From Linum tenue (taxonomy: Eukaryota; Streptophyta; Magnoliopsida; Malpighiales; Linaceae): a stretch of DNA of 64,000 nucleotides. Position numbers and translations under genes: made by a program. The notes under the pieces are model-generated. The model was not told where the DNA came from, made no database searches, and saw only the letters and a program-made list of their open reading frames with translations. The stretch spans positions 63,885,703-63,949,702 of the forward strand of contig CAMGYJ010000002.1 of the NCBI GenBank assembly GCA_946122785.1, read 5' to 3'. Shown piece after piece: positions 1-10,390 of the stretch; the first letter of the stretch is position 1, and each line of letters opens with the position of its first letter.

Positions 1-757
1 GAATTATACAAAATAAAAATACAAAAAGAAACCCAAGTAACACAATGAAACAGTTACTCTTTCACTGTACTTTTTCGTTCAACTTGATCAATTCGGTGCT
101 GGAAATATGCATGAACAAACTGAAAGTCCAAGATGACAGTAAATGAACAAAGATTTAAAATTAGTGAGGGCACGGCGTCCTGACTGCACCATTGGGGAAT
201 TGTAAATAATTAATCTCCTCTCTTTCACATTATTGATATTGTCATCAAAATACCAAAAAAAAAAAAAAAAAAGATATTGTCATCAATATCACCAGCACAT
301 GGAGACGACACAATTTCACAAGGCCCACAAGATCTAGATCATAATTCATACACAAAGCAGATGCCATTCGCAACAGGGTGCAATGTTGTTCCATGGGAAA
401 CAGTTAGCAACAACATAGTTTCCTTTCAAAGGGATTTCTTCAACTCAAGACATTTTCCCAGGAGTACCTCTGAAATTTAAACTGTATGCATCACATAAGA
501 AATACGAGTTCAGGTAATCATAATCATGAACAAGGCAAAATGTTTTTCCAGCAAAAAAAAAAAAAAAAATTGGTTTGCCAAAGCCATCTACAAGTTCCAT
601 TCGTTCCTCCTGCTTACATAACAACCAAGCACTTCTCTCGACATACTAGTCTGCATAATCCATTTAAATATCACCAGAGCCATAAAACTCAGATAACAAA
701 TCCATTTAAAACATAACTAGTATGTAAAAATTTGAGATGAAGTATAACATAACTCAC
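1..757. other. Intronic or 3' part of the DRIP-like gene, no exon recognised
   Basis: The visible DRIP-like coding sequence stops at a splice donor at 757-756 (minus strand) in the middle of a codon, so this stretch should be intron. I read its minus strand for the conserved C-terminal ubiquitin-like segment of the family and did not find it. The final exon(s) probably lie left of base 1. Poly(A) runs sit near 255-272 and 553-569. Confidence 0.55.
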
Positions 758-3252
758 TTAATTCTTAAGTAGTTTGCTGAGATTTGTGGCAAAGATGCAT
801 CTCCTTCCCTACAAAATTGATATAGTGTCTGTGAGCATATACATATAACTAACTGGAACAAGAGTCACAGAAATTTCCCACATTGACGGTCTTGTTTCAA
901 ACTCAAAAGAAGTGAGGACGAGATTATTACTGTTCACTGGAAGCAACCAATGAGAACCAAACAGGAGTGGCTCTTCTCTCTTGTTTTGAACTTGAAGCAT
1001 CTAGGACAGCTTGAGAAGAGATACCAGAATCATTCACAGATGGCTTCCTTCGGCGAATCCTGCGCTGCTTCTTTGGTTCTTCTGGTTCCTGGGAATCAGT
1101 ATATATCTGGATCTTCTCATCATCAACATTTGACTTGTCCTTATTTTCCCTATACTTGGGTTTCCTAAACGAAGCTTCACTTTCAGGGAGATGAATAGAC
1201 TCTAATTTATCATCAGGAAGTTGTGAATTATTATTCGACTTGTAAGAGTTGGTCCTACTTGCAACTTCCACCAAAAAATTTAAAGGTTGCCAGAGATCAG
1301 ATTTCCTATCCAATGGTTCACCACCAATATCTGGTGCTTCAGCATTAGAAGCAGATTGGCTTGGCTCAGCCGATGAACACTGCATGAACCAGCAAAAACA
1401 TTTGGTTATCTTAGTGGTTGGTGATAATTAGATAAGCATAGCAGAATCGCCAACAAAAAGGAAGAACATGTTCTTATATTTCATTACCTTTCTTCCATTT
1501 CTGTCGAATTTCTTATCAGTTTCTCGTGAACTTGAACTCTCAGGGAAATCTTCCACATGGTCATCATCGTCCTCAATAGGTTTATGATCTAAGGGGAGAC
1601 TGCAGCTCCTTGTAGCGGAACTACTTTTTCTAGGCGCAAGTTTGGTTCGTCTTCCTGTTGTCGTATTCTGTGTCGATACTTTTGGAGTACTGACTACTAA
1701 TGATGAGAGCGACCTCTCCTTTCTTCTAACTGTTAATGGAACCAATGGTGAAACGTCAGAAGTAACATCAGGGAATTCTTCAGGAGTGACATGATCGGGT
1801 GCCACAATCTTTCTTCTCTTGAATGGGAAGATCTTTGATCTCACATCTTGCAAATTGTGATCCGCCCTGATTTCATGGATGAATTAGTCTAGATTCTCAA
1901 AAGAGATAGAAGGTTTTTGGAAAATGGTACATTTGTGCATGTTCAAATGAGGAGAAAAGAAAAAACCCCAGAAAACGTTTTTGACTACCCACATTTGTGC
2001 AATTTCATTTCATTGGTTTTTCTTCAGACCTAAAAGAACCAGACTAAACCATCTAAAGAAAAGAAAGAGAAGCACACTAAAGCCCACTACTGCCAGGAAA
2101 CGAAAGACTGAAACTATCTAACTGCAGAGCTCATAGGATCCGAATCCCCCTGACATCTATTTCTCCACAAAGCAATGTTATCAACTTCACAACTCACAAA
2201 TACAAATCCTCCACTCAATGTGGCCATATGAGGAAGTATAGAACACGACAGACAAACGTCAAAATGTATCACAGAAGGGGGCAAGGACCTTGCGACTTCA
2301 CAAACTATATATATTGACAACATGATACATAACCGCATACATCTCAACATGCATAGAAGTGGTGACGCGCAATCATAATGAATAAAATGTACGTAATGAT
2401 CAAATAATTCAGATGAAGCTTTGGAGTTGGCATGTGAACACCAGCAAATATACTAATATCCATACACGAGCGAACCTAATGAACTCCAGTTTTGTAGCCA
2501 AAATGAAAAAGAATTGTTTAGAAGGAAAGGGTAGAACCTTAGTTTCTCCAGCGCTACACAGCCCAGATCAATATTGCAGATAGGACATGATTCTAGTCCA
2601 TCGTTGGATATCCTTTTGTATATGCACTTTCTGCAAACTGCGTGTTAAGTGGCGGAAACAAATTAATTTGGGGAACACAATCAGATCAAGAAGCAAGTGA
2701 TGCAGATGATCCAGAGTCTACGTATCGATAAAATTCACAAGATACAGTAGCCCGTGTTCCAAAACAGATCAACACAATCAACTGACTCGCACAAACTAAA
2801 CATCAGCAAAATAAAGTTGCAGAATACTATCCACATTACTAAACCATAAAGCTCCTTCCTTTTTTTGCCATGGAAATTAATTAGCAGAACCCACTAAAAC
2901 CCCATTCATCATCATCGCCATAATTTGATACTACATCGCAAGCAACTCAGCTTAGAGATCAAACCCAACCCCAGTACGGATGCATCACAATAGGCCACGT
3001 AGTTGACTCAAAATTAATTACGGAACCGGCACGCCAATTGACGTTTTCAGTCGAAAGAAAGAAGAAACTCCCGTCAAATTGAGACCCCAAAAAGAGGAAC
3101 AAAGAAGGAAACTGACAGGTATGAAGACACTCGGAGATGGTGGTGGCGTCTCTGAAGAGCCGGTTGCAGATAGTACACGTCATGCAACCTTCAATCACCT
3201 CCCTCCTCACCTTCACCGCCAACCGGTTCGCCTTCGCCGCCGCCGCCGCCAT
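758..3252 (-). CDS. DRIP-type C3HC4 RING E3 ubiquitin ligase, 3' end missing
   Basis: Likely a nuclear RING E3 ligase of the DRIP1/DRIP2 family, which in Arabidopsis ubiquitinates the drought regulator DREB2A (family knowledge). Exons fitted: 3252-3117, 2637-2538, 1866-1488, 1379-931, 808-758; every junction keeps frame, giving about 371 residues before the last visible donor. The ATG at 3252 is preferred to an in-frame GTG at 3258. After an Ala-rich start the RING ligands read C26, C29, C42, H44, C47, C50, C63, C66. Exon 3 continues with the family's basic IFPFKRRK segment (about residue 90), then a long Ser/Glu-rich low-complexity middle and the conserved WFSLVAS motif. Arabidopsis members are about 420 residues, so roughly 50 C-terminal residues lie off the left edge. 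Bmi1/PSGF relatives share the RING, but the linker motifs favour DRIP. Confidence 0.85.
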
Positions 3253-3902
3253 CTCCACCCCGCCGGCCGCCTCTCTCTCTCTCTCTCTCTCTCTATTTCT
3301 CGCTCATTCAGCTCCTTCCTCCGCCGCCACGAAAGCGCACGACATTTTCCCTATGCAAACCTCCCAGCCGGCCGCTTTTGGAAGCTCGAGGCAGATCAAT
3401 CAAAACGGCACGAGATTCACGTCACCGTAACCTTCGCATTATTCTTCTACATTAATCAACACGACGACCCGACCCAGAAGCGCGTCAACTGACACCGACC
3501 CGATTCTTCTGCGCTGCTCCCCTGGCCCTGCATCTAGCACTATTTGGGAACTACAACTGTACTGTACTGTAATTATTTGTTCCTTGTATAGGGAGAATTA
3601 CACAGAATCAGAAGTGATCTGAGGGCGGAGAAACCTTGAATGGGGCGAGCTGAAATGGGGAAGAAGAGGGGGGGAATTTTTGGGACGAATACGACGTGGG
3701 GTTAGGCTGATTCGGACAATTTTCGAGGAGTTTTAATGGAATGATCTAAATCTGGAAAAAAAGAACCCCCGAGAAAACACTGTACGGAGAGAGAGAAGAG
3801 AAAACACAGAGGAGGAAAAAAAAAAAAAAGGAGACAGAAAGAGAATTACTCGAGTCGACGCCGCGGAGAGTAGCATGAAGAAAAGAGATTAGGACTTTGC
3901 TA
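3253..3902. other. 5' UTR and promoter side of the DRIP-like gene
   Basis: No coding exon is supported here. The first part, upstream of the minus-strand ATG, is GC-rich and holds a CT microsatellite. Further out are A-rich tracts (near 3758-3830). The short ORFs on both strands look like chance readings of UTR and promoter. Confidence 0.5.
3271..3294. repeat. (CT)n microsatellite, 12 units
   Basis: A perfect CT run lies 19 bp upstream of the DRIP-like start codon, so it reads as GA repeats in the minus-strand 5' UTR. GA/CT repeats in 5' UTRs are common in plants and can bind GAGA-binding proteins; any role here is inference. Confidence 0.9.
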
Positions 3903-4963
3903 CGGTGACATGCATGTCGCGGTGATATGCACTTTTCGGTCGACCTCATATAGGATCAGGTCGACCTAATCAGTTGTTTCAGTGTACAAACAGTTTCATG
4001 GTGCCTACTTTGGAGATTCATATCTTACAATTGGCTAGATGGAAATTGGAGATTAAAGGCTTGTTTTGAAGCTGAAGTGTCCCTCTACACATTAAAGTAC
4101 TTGGGAGCTCAATAGAAAGTTCAGAAAACCATTTTTGAACCTGACCAAAAGGCTATGCCAAAACTGGGAAACTGCCTGAAAATGGCTAAGTCTGGCAAAG
4201 TGTTTGTCAAGCCTACTTTGGAGCTCAATTTGACAAGCATGGATGCGAGTCAAGTCCAGGGGCCTTTACCACGTTAAATTACGTATTTTTTTATACAAAG
4301 GCAAGGCATTGAATGAAAGATTGAATATCTTTAAGGCTTCAAACAAAAGGCTCGAAGTTGCTACGAAGCCTGTTTTTCTGGCAGCTTGCTTGTGCTCGAA
4401 GTCTGCCAGAAAACAGCCTTCGTAGCAACTTCGACCCTTTTGTTTGAAGTCTTAAAAATATCCAATCTTTCATCCAATTCCTTGAATTTGTATAAAAACA
4501 TACCTAATTTAATGTGGTAGAGGCTCCTGGACTCGACTCACATTCATGCTTCTCGAATTGAGCTCAAAAATAGGCTTCACAAACACGTTTCCAGACTTAG
4601 CCATTTCTAGGCAGTTTCCCAGTTTTGGCATAGCCTTTTGATGAGGTTCAAAAATGGTCTTCCGGACTTCCTATCGAGCTCTCAATCACTTCAATATGTA
4701 GAGGGACACTCCAGCTTCAAAACAAGTCATTAGTCTTCAATTTCCATCTAGCCAATTGTATGATATGAATATCCAAAGTAGGCACCATGAACTGTTTTTA
4801 CACTGAAACAACATATTAGGTCGACCGGATCCTATATGAGGTCGACCGAATCCTAAATGAGGTCGACCGGATCCTATATGAGGTCGACCGGATTCTATGT
4901 GAGGTCCTAATCCTAACTGAGGTCGACCGGAAAGTGCAAGTCACCGTGACATGCATGTCACCG
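3903..4963. mobile_element. Foldback element with inverted arms of about 470-530 bp
   Basis: The two halves are near-complete inverted copies meeting near 4395-4400. Both outer ends carry CGGTGACATGCATGTC, followed by copies of GGTCGACC. Long matched stretches run through the arms, such as GGCACCATGAACTG-type sequence on the right against its complement near 3995-4005 on the left. No transposase ORF is visible, so it would be non-autonomous. I could not define a convincing target-site duplication, so the superfamily is open (foldback or Mutator-like). The right arm is longer because of a local tandem array. Confidence 0.8.
4818..4930. repeat. 21-bp tandem array (AGGTCGACCGGATCCTATATG)
   Basis: Four successive 21-bp units start at 4818, 4839, 4860 and 4881, followed by a shortened unit and a final AGGTCGACCGG. 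Each unit has the palindrome GGTCGACC. The left arm of the foldback carries only one or two copies, so the array expanded after the arms formed. Confidence 0.85.
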
Positions 4964-5857
4964 GTTTTTATTTTGGAGTTTGGATGGATCAATCTAGAAA
5001 TGAGTCAATTTGAACAATTGTCTCGTTTTATAAATGAGTCAATTCGAATTACCTGCTCCACCCCAAGTAATTGAAATTGATTCAAAACGGATCAATTCAA
5101 AATACCTCAGACAGATTGATCCATCCAAATTTTTTGCTGGCAAACGAGGCAATTTGGTACAATTGTCTCAAAATGAGACAATTGTGTCAAATTGATCCGT
5201 TACAATTACTCATCCAAACGACCCATAGTAAGTGGTAGCCCGACCAAAATTGTTAAATCGGTTTTGAGTTGATTTAACAAGTGTGAATGATTTGATTGGT
5301 GGTATAAGTAATTTATGCTGGTTTATGCTCGCTTAACAAAACATGTATAAATATAAAAAATTATTAATATCAAATAAATTTAATTATATATATAACGTAT
5401 TCGAAATCAATTTACTTACAATCCATATTCATATTTAAATAAGTTTGACATTCCAAATAAAATAAAAAAATATTTATATTTAAATATAATATTTAACATC
5501 AATATCTAAAAGTTATACTTGAATCCAACAAATAGTATCAATATTTAACTTTTGAATTCATAAAATGAATAATAAATAAATTTTTACTAATGTAATTCTT
5601 TAAAACGTCGTCATTTTGTTTGGAGGTCGTAAATCAATCTTGTCGGTTATAATGTTGGTGTTCACACCGGTTTCATGACCGACACCGGGCATTCCACCGG
5701 CATGATAACCATGGCTCCAACTGGGGTGCAATAAGTTTATATGTCGGTTTTGACAGAACATACGAGGAAGTGTAAAATCATTAACATCAAATAAAATGGA
5801 CGTTTATATCTAGCTGCAACACCTTTTCCAAACAGTCGAGTTTTAAGACAATCTACC
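4964..5857. other. AT-rich intergenic DNA
   Basis: No gene seen. It is mostly AT-rich, with simple sequence around 5340-5580. A short ACCGG-rich stretch at 5640-5710 looks repeat-derived but has no terminal structure I could define. Confidence 0.5.
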
Positions 5858-6305
5858 CAAGGATGACAAAAATAACCATAATCGTGGATACCTGCTCGAA
5901 TGCGACCTGATCGGATGGGTCAAATCATAACCAATTTTTTTTTAATGGCTATGGGGAAATCCGAACCTAAATATTTGCGTTGATGGGTGGGCATGATTTT
6001 CTCACTATCCAATTCGAACCAGCCAGATTATACACATACATATATATATTTTTTTTGAAAATGATCATTATTTTTCTCAATAGATTTGATATGTACCATA
6101 CATATATAATATTTTCACGAAATTATATTATTTTCAACTAACTTTTCATTTTAGTAAATTATTGATTTAAATTTTCACTTATGTAAGTCCGTATATCTTA
6201 AATTATTAACATTTTGGTTGAAGCCTTGAAGATATAAATCAAAATTATTACTCATTGTTAACCGTGGATACCCGAAACCCAATAAGGTATGAGTATGGTT
6301 TTAAT

Positions 6306-7205
6306 TAAGCCTGTTAGCGGTGCGGTTAACCGCAGCCGAAGACGCCAATGAAACGTCAACCGCAACCGCAGCCGAAGGGAGGTGCGGTTAACCGCAAATC
6401 ACAATCGACGGTTTCGGTTTGTTTGTGCGGTCAGTCGAGACCGATGGCCGTCGCGATCTCCACCCTGCTCACCGCCGTTTCTTCTTCCTCCACTTCCACC
6501 CCTTCCATACAGAATGCCGTCTCTTCCCTCTACCGAATCACCCTCTCCTCCCACAAGAAACGCCTCTTCTTATCTGTCACTGATAGTGACCAAACCATTG
6601 AGGGGAAACAGAGGACTCACATAGGAAAGGGGCGCGCGACGGACGATGGGATTGAGGGTCGACGTCGTGAATCGCAGGACTGGGGGCGACGACGAATGGC
6701 AGGACGGATGAAGACTAGGGCGGAGCGACGCTGACGCGAGGTGACTGACGATGGCGGCGACAACGATTACGGCGGGCCGACGGCTGCAGTGGGGACGCCG
6801 GGGTAGGGCGATGACGACGTCTGCAGCGTGGACGCCGCGCCGGAGAGGGGAGGTCAGGGAACAAGGGAATGGGAGGGTAGCGGCGGGGCAAGGTGAGAGA
6901 CTTTCTCCTGCTGGAATTGATATCGCGAATTAGGGTTGCAACTCCCTTTCGCTGGCTTGAAAGCTAGCCGTCACCACTCACCAACCAAAGCGGCACTGTG
7001 TCGTCCAAAGGAGGATGGCCTGCGGTTTTTGCGGTTTAATCACCACGGTTGCGGTTATTACCGCTAACCGCTGCCTCCTCTTAATTGCGGGGCTTTGGCA
7101 ACCGCAACCGCCAACCAATAAATCGGTTGTCGGTTCACCGAAAACGGATGGTCTCGGTTTGGTTTCTCGGTTAAACCAAAAACCGTGAACCGATTAACAG
7201 CCCTA
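6306..7205. mobile_element. Inner non-autonomous hAT element, 900 bp
   Basis: The left end TAAGCCTGTTAGCGG pairs with TAGGGCTGTTAATCGG read from the right end. The flanks are a perfect 8-bp duplication GTTTTAAT (6298-6305 and 7206-7213). Subterminal regions are full of CGGTT/AACCG repeats, usual for plant hAT elements. The GC-rich middle (about 6430-7000) differs sharply from its AT-rich surroundings and contains a gene-like stretch. Confidence 0.88.
6444..6595 (+). pseudogene. Possible captured fragment of a DUF868-type gene
   Basis: Inside the inner hAT a plus-strand reading from ATG 6444 contains IQNAVSSLYRITLSS and then KKRLFLSVT. From memory this matches the start of plant DUF868 proteins, where a Ser-rich lead is followed by an 'NAV-x-x-LYR-x-TLS-x-K-x-LL-x-VT' segment. 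After about residue 45 the similarity stops and the reading becomes arbitrary. It would be a short captured exon piece with no expected function. A chance resemblance is not excluded without a protein search. Confidence 0.4.
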
Positions 7206-7311
7206 GTTTTAATATTATACCCGAATCTTGTAATAATATGGTAAACCCGAACTATTGTGAGTGTGGTAATGGATATACTATCCCGCTCGTCCCTACCCAT
7301 TGACATCCCTA

Positions 7312-8907
7312 AATCTAGCTATAATCCAATCCATACTTAAACAAAATACTACATTGCGAACATAATGAGAAATCATCAAACTTGTTACCAGTTATGACTA
7401 TTGCTTCACACGGTGGCTTCCGGTCGATTTTGTCCAATAACGATTGTACCGAGCGACATACTAGTGGTTTGATAACCATGCTTTCACACATTTTTGTTTG
7501 ACCATATTAATGTTATTGGAGTTTTACACTAAGGTCCATGATAATGGTAATACTGAATAGTATATTCCTTAAATGTTTTTAGGAATTTTTTTCTACGGAA
7601 ACCTTGTATTTTGGTTTTGGAAACCTATCATTTGAATTTCTAAAAAAATCGGTGTGGAGCGTCACAAACCAAAAGTTCGCCAAATCGAACAGATACAAAG
7701 CTTTAGTCAAAGATTCATAATAAAATCACTTTACAAGCTCAGTAATTATGATCTACACAGTGATATCCATTTTGTTATATTTTTAAAAGGAAAAAATAAG
7801 TATTCATTCAAAAACATTTGTTTACAGTGATCTTGTCATATCATGATTTTACCAATATGGTAAGACAGACAATACTATCATATCACTGTCTTATCATGAT
7901 ATTATCATCATGATATGACAGAGGTATGATGACATCAATTTTTTCTAAAATATAAGACTTCATTATATCTTACAAGTGTCATAACAATATCATACCACTA
8001 GTTAAGACTTTATAATATCATATTACACCACTATGGTAAAATAGATAATAGTATCATATCATGATATTATAATAGCATCTTACAATTATGGTACCACATA
8101 TATGATGTAATCTTAACATAGTGATAATATCATGATATGATGACATCAACTTTTTTGTCTCGAAGACAAGGCTTAATATTATCTGATTATCTTACCACTG
8201 CGAACAAGGGCTTTGTCTAGTGGTAATACCGCTAGTCTTGAACCTGGAGGTCCTAAGTTAAATCTATTAAGTAGTACCTAATCACAAAGAGTAAAATCTA
8301 TATCACCCTTATCCTAAAAAAAAATCATACCACTATGGTTAGACTTTATATATATCATCTTACTACTTTCAGACCATGACTTAACATTATTGTAAGACAG
8401 ACAACATCACCATACCGCAGTCATATCATGACATTACCTTAGTGATAATATCATGATATGACAGTTGTAAGATGCCTTGATTTTTTTTGCTCTAAAAGGT
8501 ATCAAAATGGATATAAATTTGTAGGGCACAAAAAATATGATTTTTCTATGCAAATCTTTTTGAAATTTGATGTAAATGAATGAGATATCGTTCGTTGAAG
8601 ATTTGTATGAGAGTTGAAAAGAGTGGTGCCTAGAGATCTGCACAAGCCTCCAAAACATTTGCCCAATTGTCCTCCAAACTCGTACTGTCCCTCTTTACCC
8701 CTATGCAATGATGATCATTAGATCATATCTTCTCCAATCTCAACCATTAATATAGGTTTTGTAATACTACAAAATAGAAGGGTTTTGTATTATAACTAAA
8801 CCAATATAAGATTGAACTTAACAATCGGGGATAATAGAAAATCAAACTTGATTGGATTCACATATGTCCTACCTGTTAGAGAGTGATATAAGATCCAACA
8901 TCACATT
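7312..8907. other. AT-rich intergenic DNA, no gene
   Basis: No coding region is supported. The middle holds many imperfect palindromes (listed separately). The rest is AT-rich DNA with short unrelated ORFs. Confidence 0.5.
7800..8470. repeat. Degenerate palindromic repeats based on ATCATGATAT
   Basis: Motifs such as TATCATGATATTAT, CATATCATGAT and ATCATGATATGACA recur about every 50-100 bp on both strands, together with ATACCACTATGGT. The pattern suggests a decayed MITE cluster or satellite-like expansion. I could not define ends or a unit length. Confidence 0.45.
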
Positions 8908-8943
8908 CTCCCAACAACTCGAGCTATTGGGATCAACTGGTTC

Positions 8944-9513
8944 ATGACACTACCTCCTATTGGTGTACCTAATTTCGAGCTAAGGACTTCAATGATCTAT
9001 ATGGTCCAAGATGTTGGACGCTTCGACAGACGTAATAAAGAGAATCTGGTAGAACATATCAAAACATTTATGGAGATATGTGATAATGCACAAAATCCAG
9101 GTGTAGAGCCAAACACAATCAGGCTACCCCTCTTTCCTTTCTCCATCTGGGGGAAAATCAAGAGCTAGCTAAATCGCCAACCACTGTGGACTTTTTGAAC
9201 ATGGGAGAAGTTGGTCCAAGCCTTCAAAGAAGAGTTCTTCCCTCCATGGAGAACTTCGGTCTCAGGGACCAGATTGCTCGCTTACGAAAAAAACGCTTAT
9301 GAGTCGTTATATGAATCAGAGAACAATTTGAGGAGCTCATTCGCTCCTTTCCTCGTCATGGGTATGGGCAAGAAAAGTTAGCATACAACTTCGGCAAAGG
9401 TCTCCAAATGAATGTTTCTCGATATCTCGAGCATTTTGCGTCAATGGCTGTCAAGTCTCAAAATTGGTTAAGGAGGACTGCTCCTATGACCGTGAAAATG
9501 GCACAACAATCAG
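8944..9513 (+). pseudogene. Ty3/gypsy-type gag remnant
   Basis: The reading FELRTSMIYMVQ, then EHIKTFMEICDN and IRLPLFPFS, matches the conserved gag core of plant gypsy elements (the 'F-E-L-K...H-I-x-x-F-x-E-x-C...I-R-L-x-L-F-P-F-S' pattern). Further family motifs follow in shifted frames, for example FKEEFFPPW near 9230. In-frame stops break it after about residue 74. It is cut by a hAT element at 9514 and resumes at 10358 for a few codons before the LINE. No LTRs, protease or polymerase were recognised. Confidence 0.7.
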
Positions 9514-10349
9514 TAGGGGTGTTCAAATGGTTAACATGGTTATAACCAAACTAAATAAGACTAAATTTCATTAACCATGGAATACAATATCATAACCAAA
9601 CCGTCCAAACTAATACAACAACCAAATTAACCAAATTAAAGTTTAATCGGTTTGGTTAATTGGTTAACCAGATTAACCAATATAAAATCACATTATCATT
9701 GACGATGAAAATTTTCCGGTTAATGCAACAATTCGCAATTTATATAATGAATAAAACATAACAACCAACACGTAGTTATAGTTGAACCTTAACAAAAATA
9801 CATGCAACTAAGACAATTATTTTACGATTAGTATAGAAGTATTCACCTAACAAAAATTGATGACAATGGTATGGGTTAATGAATTGTTGTGTTTGTGTAA
9901 ATTGACTTAGTCTCTTAGCAATTATCAATTTATCATAGGTTGGAAATGACCTTCCTTTCAAGTTTTCATCCATCATAATATATGAAATTTATCTAAATTA
10001 GGCGTCCATATGTTGTGGTTTATATTTTACATATACAAATATACACTATATGAGCAATATTGAGCTTTATATTTTATGAGTCTAAAAGAGATAAACGTTA
10101 ACTCTTGAGTGGTTATGCAAAGTATTAAGTATGTGTATATAATATATGTTAGATATATGACTAATTACTTAACTGGTTAATTTGGTTTGACTGGTTAGGA
10201 GTGTCTGAAACCAAACCAAACCACCTAAACCAAACAAGCTAAAAACTTTAACCAAACCAAACCAATTATCCAAATTAACCAAACCAAATTATCCAAATAG
10301 TACTGATTAAAACGATTACCATGGTAACCAAACCGTTTGAACACCCCTA
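9514..10349. mobile_element. Non-autonomous hAT element, 836 bp
   Basis: Both ends read TAGGGGTGTTCAAA (right end in reverse complement). The flanks are ACAATCAG (9506-9513) and ACAATTAG (10350-10357), an 8-bp duplication with one difference. Subterminal DNA is packed with AACCAAA/TTTGGTT repeats. There is no coding capacity. It sits inside the gag remnant. Confidence 0.9.
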
Positions 10350-10390
10350 ACAATTAGATGACCCTCTCGTTGGTCTAATTCAACAACTTT

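Larger units (their letters stand above)
5858..7311. mobile_element. Outer non-autonomous hAT element, host of a nested hAT
   Basis: The ends read CAAGGATGACAA on the left and, in reverse complement, TAGGGATGTCAA on the right. They are flanked by AATCTACC (5850-5857) and AATCTAGC (7312-7319), an 8-bp duplication with one mismatch, as expected for hAT. Subterminal DNA has the 'proper sequence plus degenerate GGGTA/CCCGA' texture typical of these elements. Without the inner insertion it would be about 546 bp. No transposase is present. Confidence 0.7.

Noticed and set aside
2114..2350. Minus-strand ORF between DRIP exons
   Set aside because: It lies in an intron between exons that join in frame without it.
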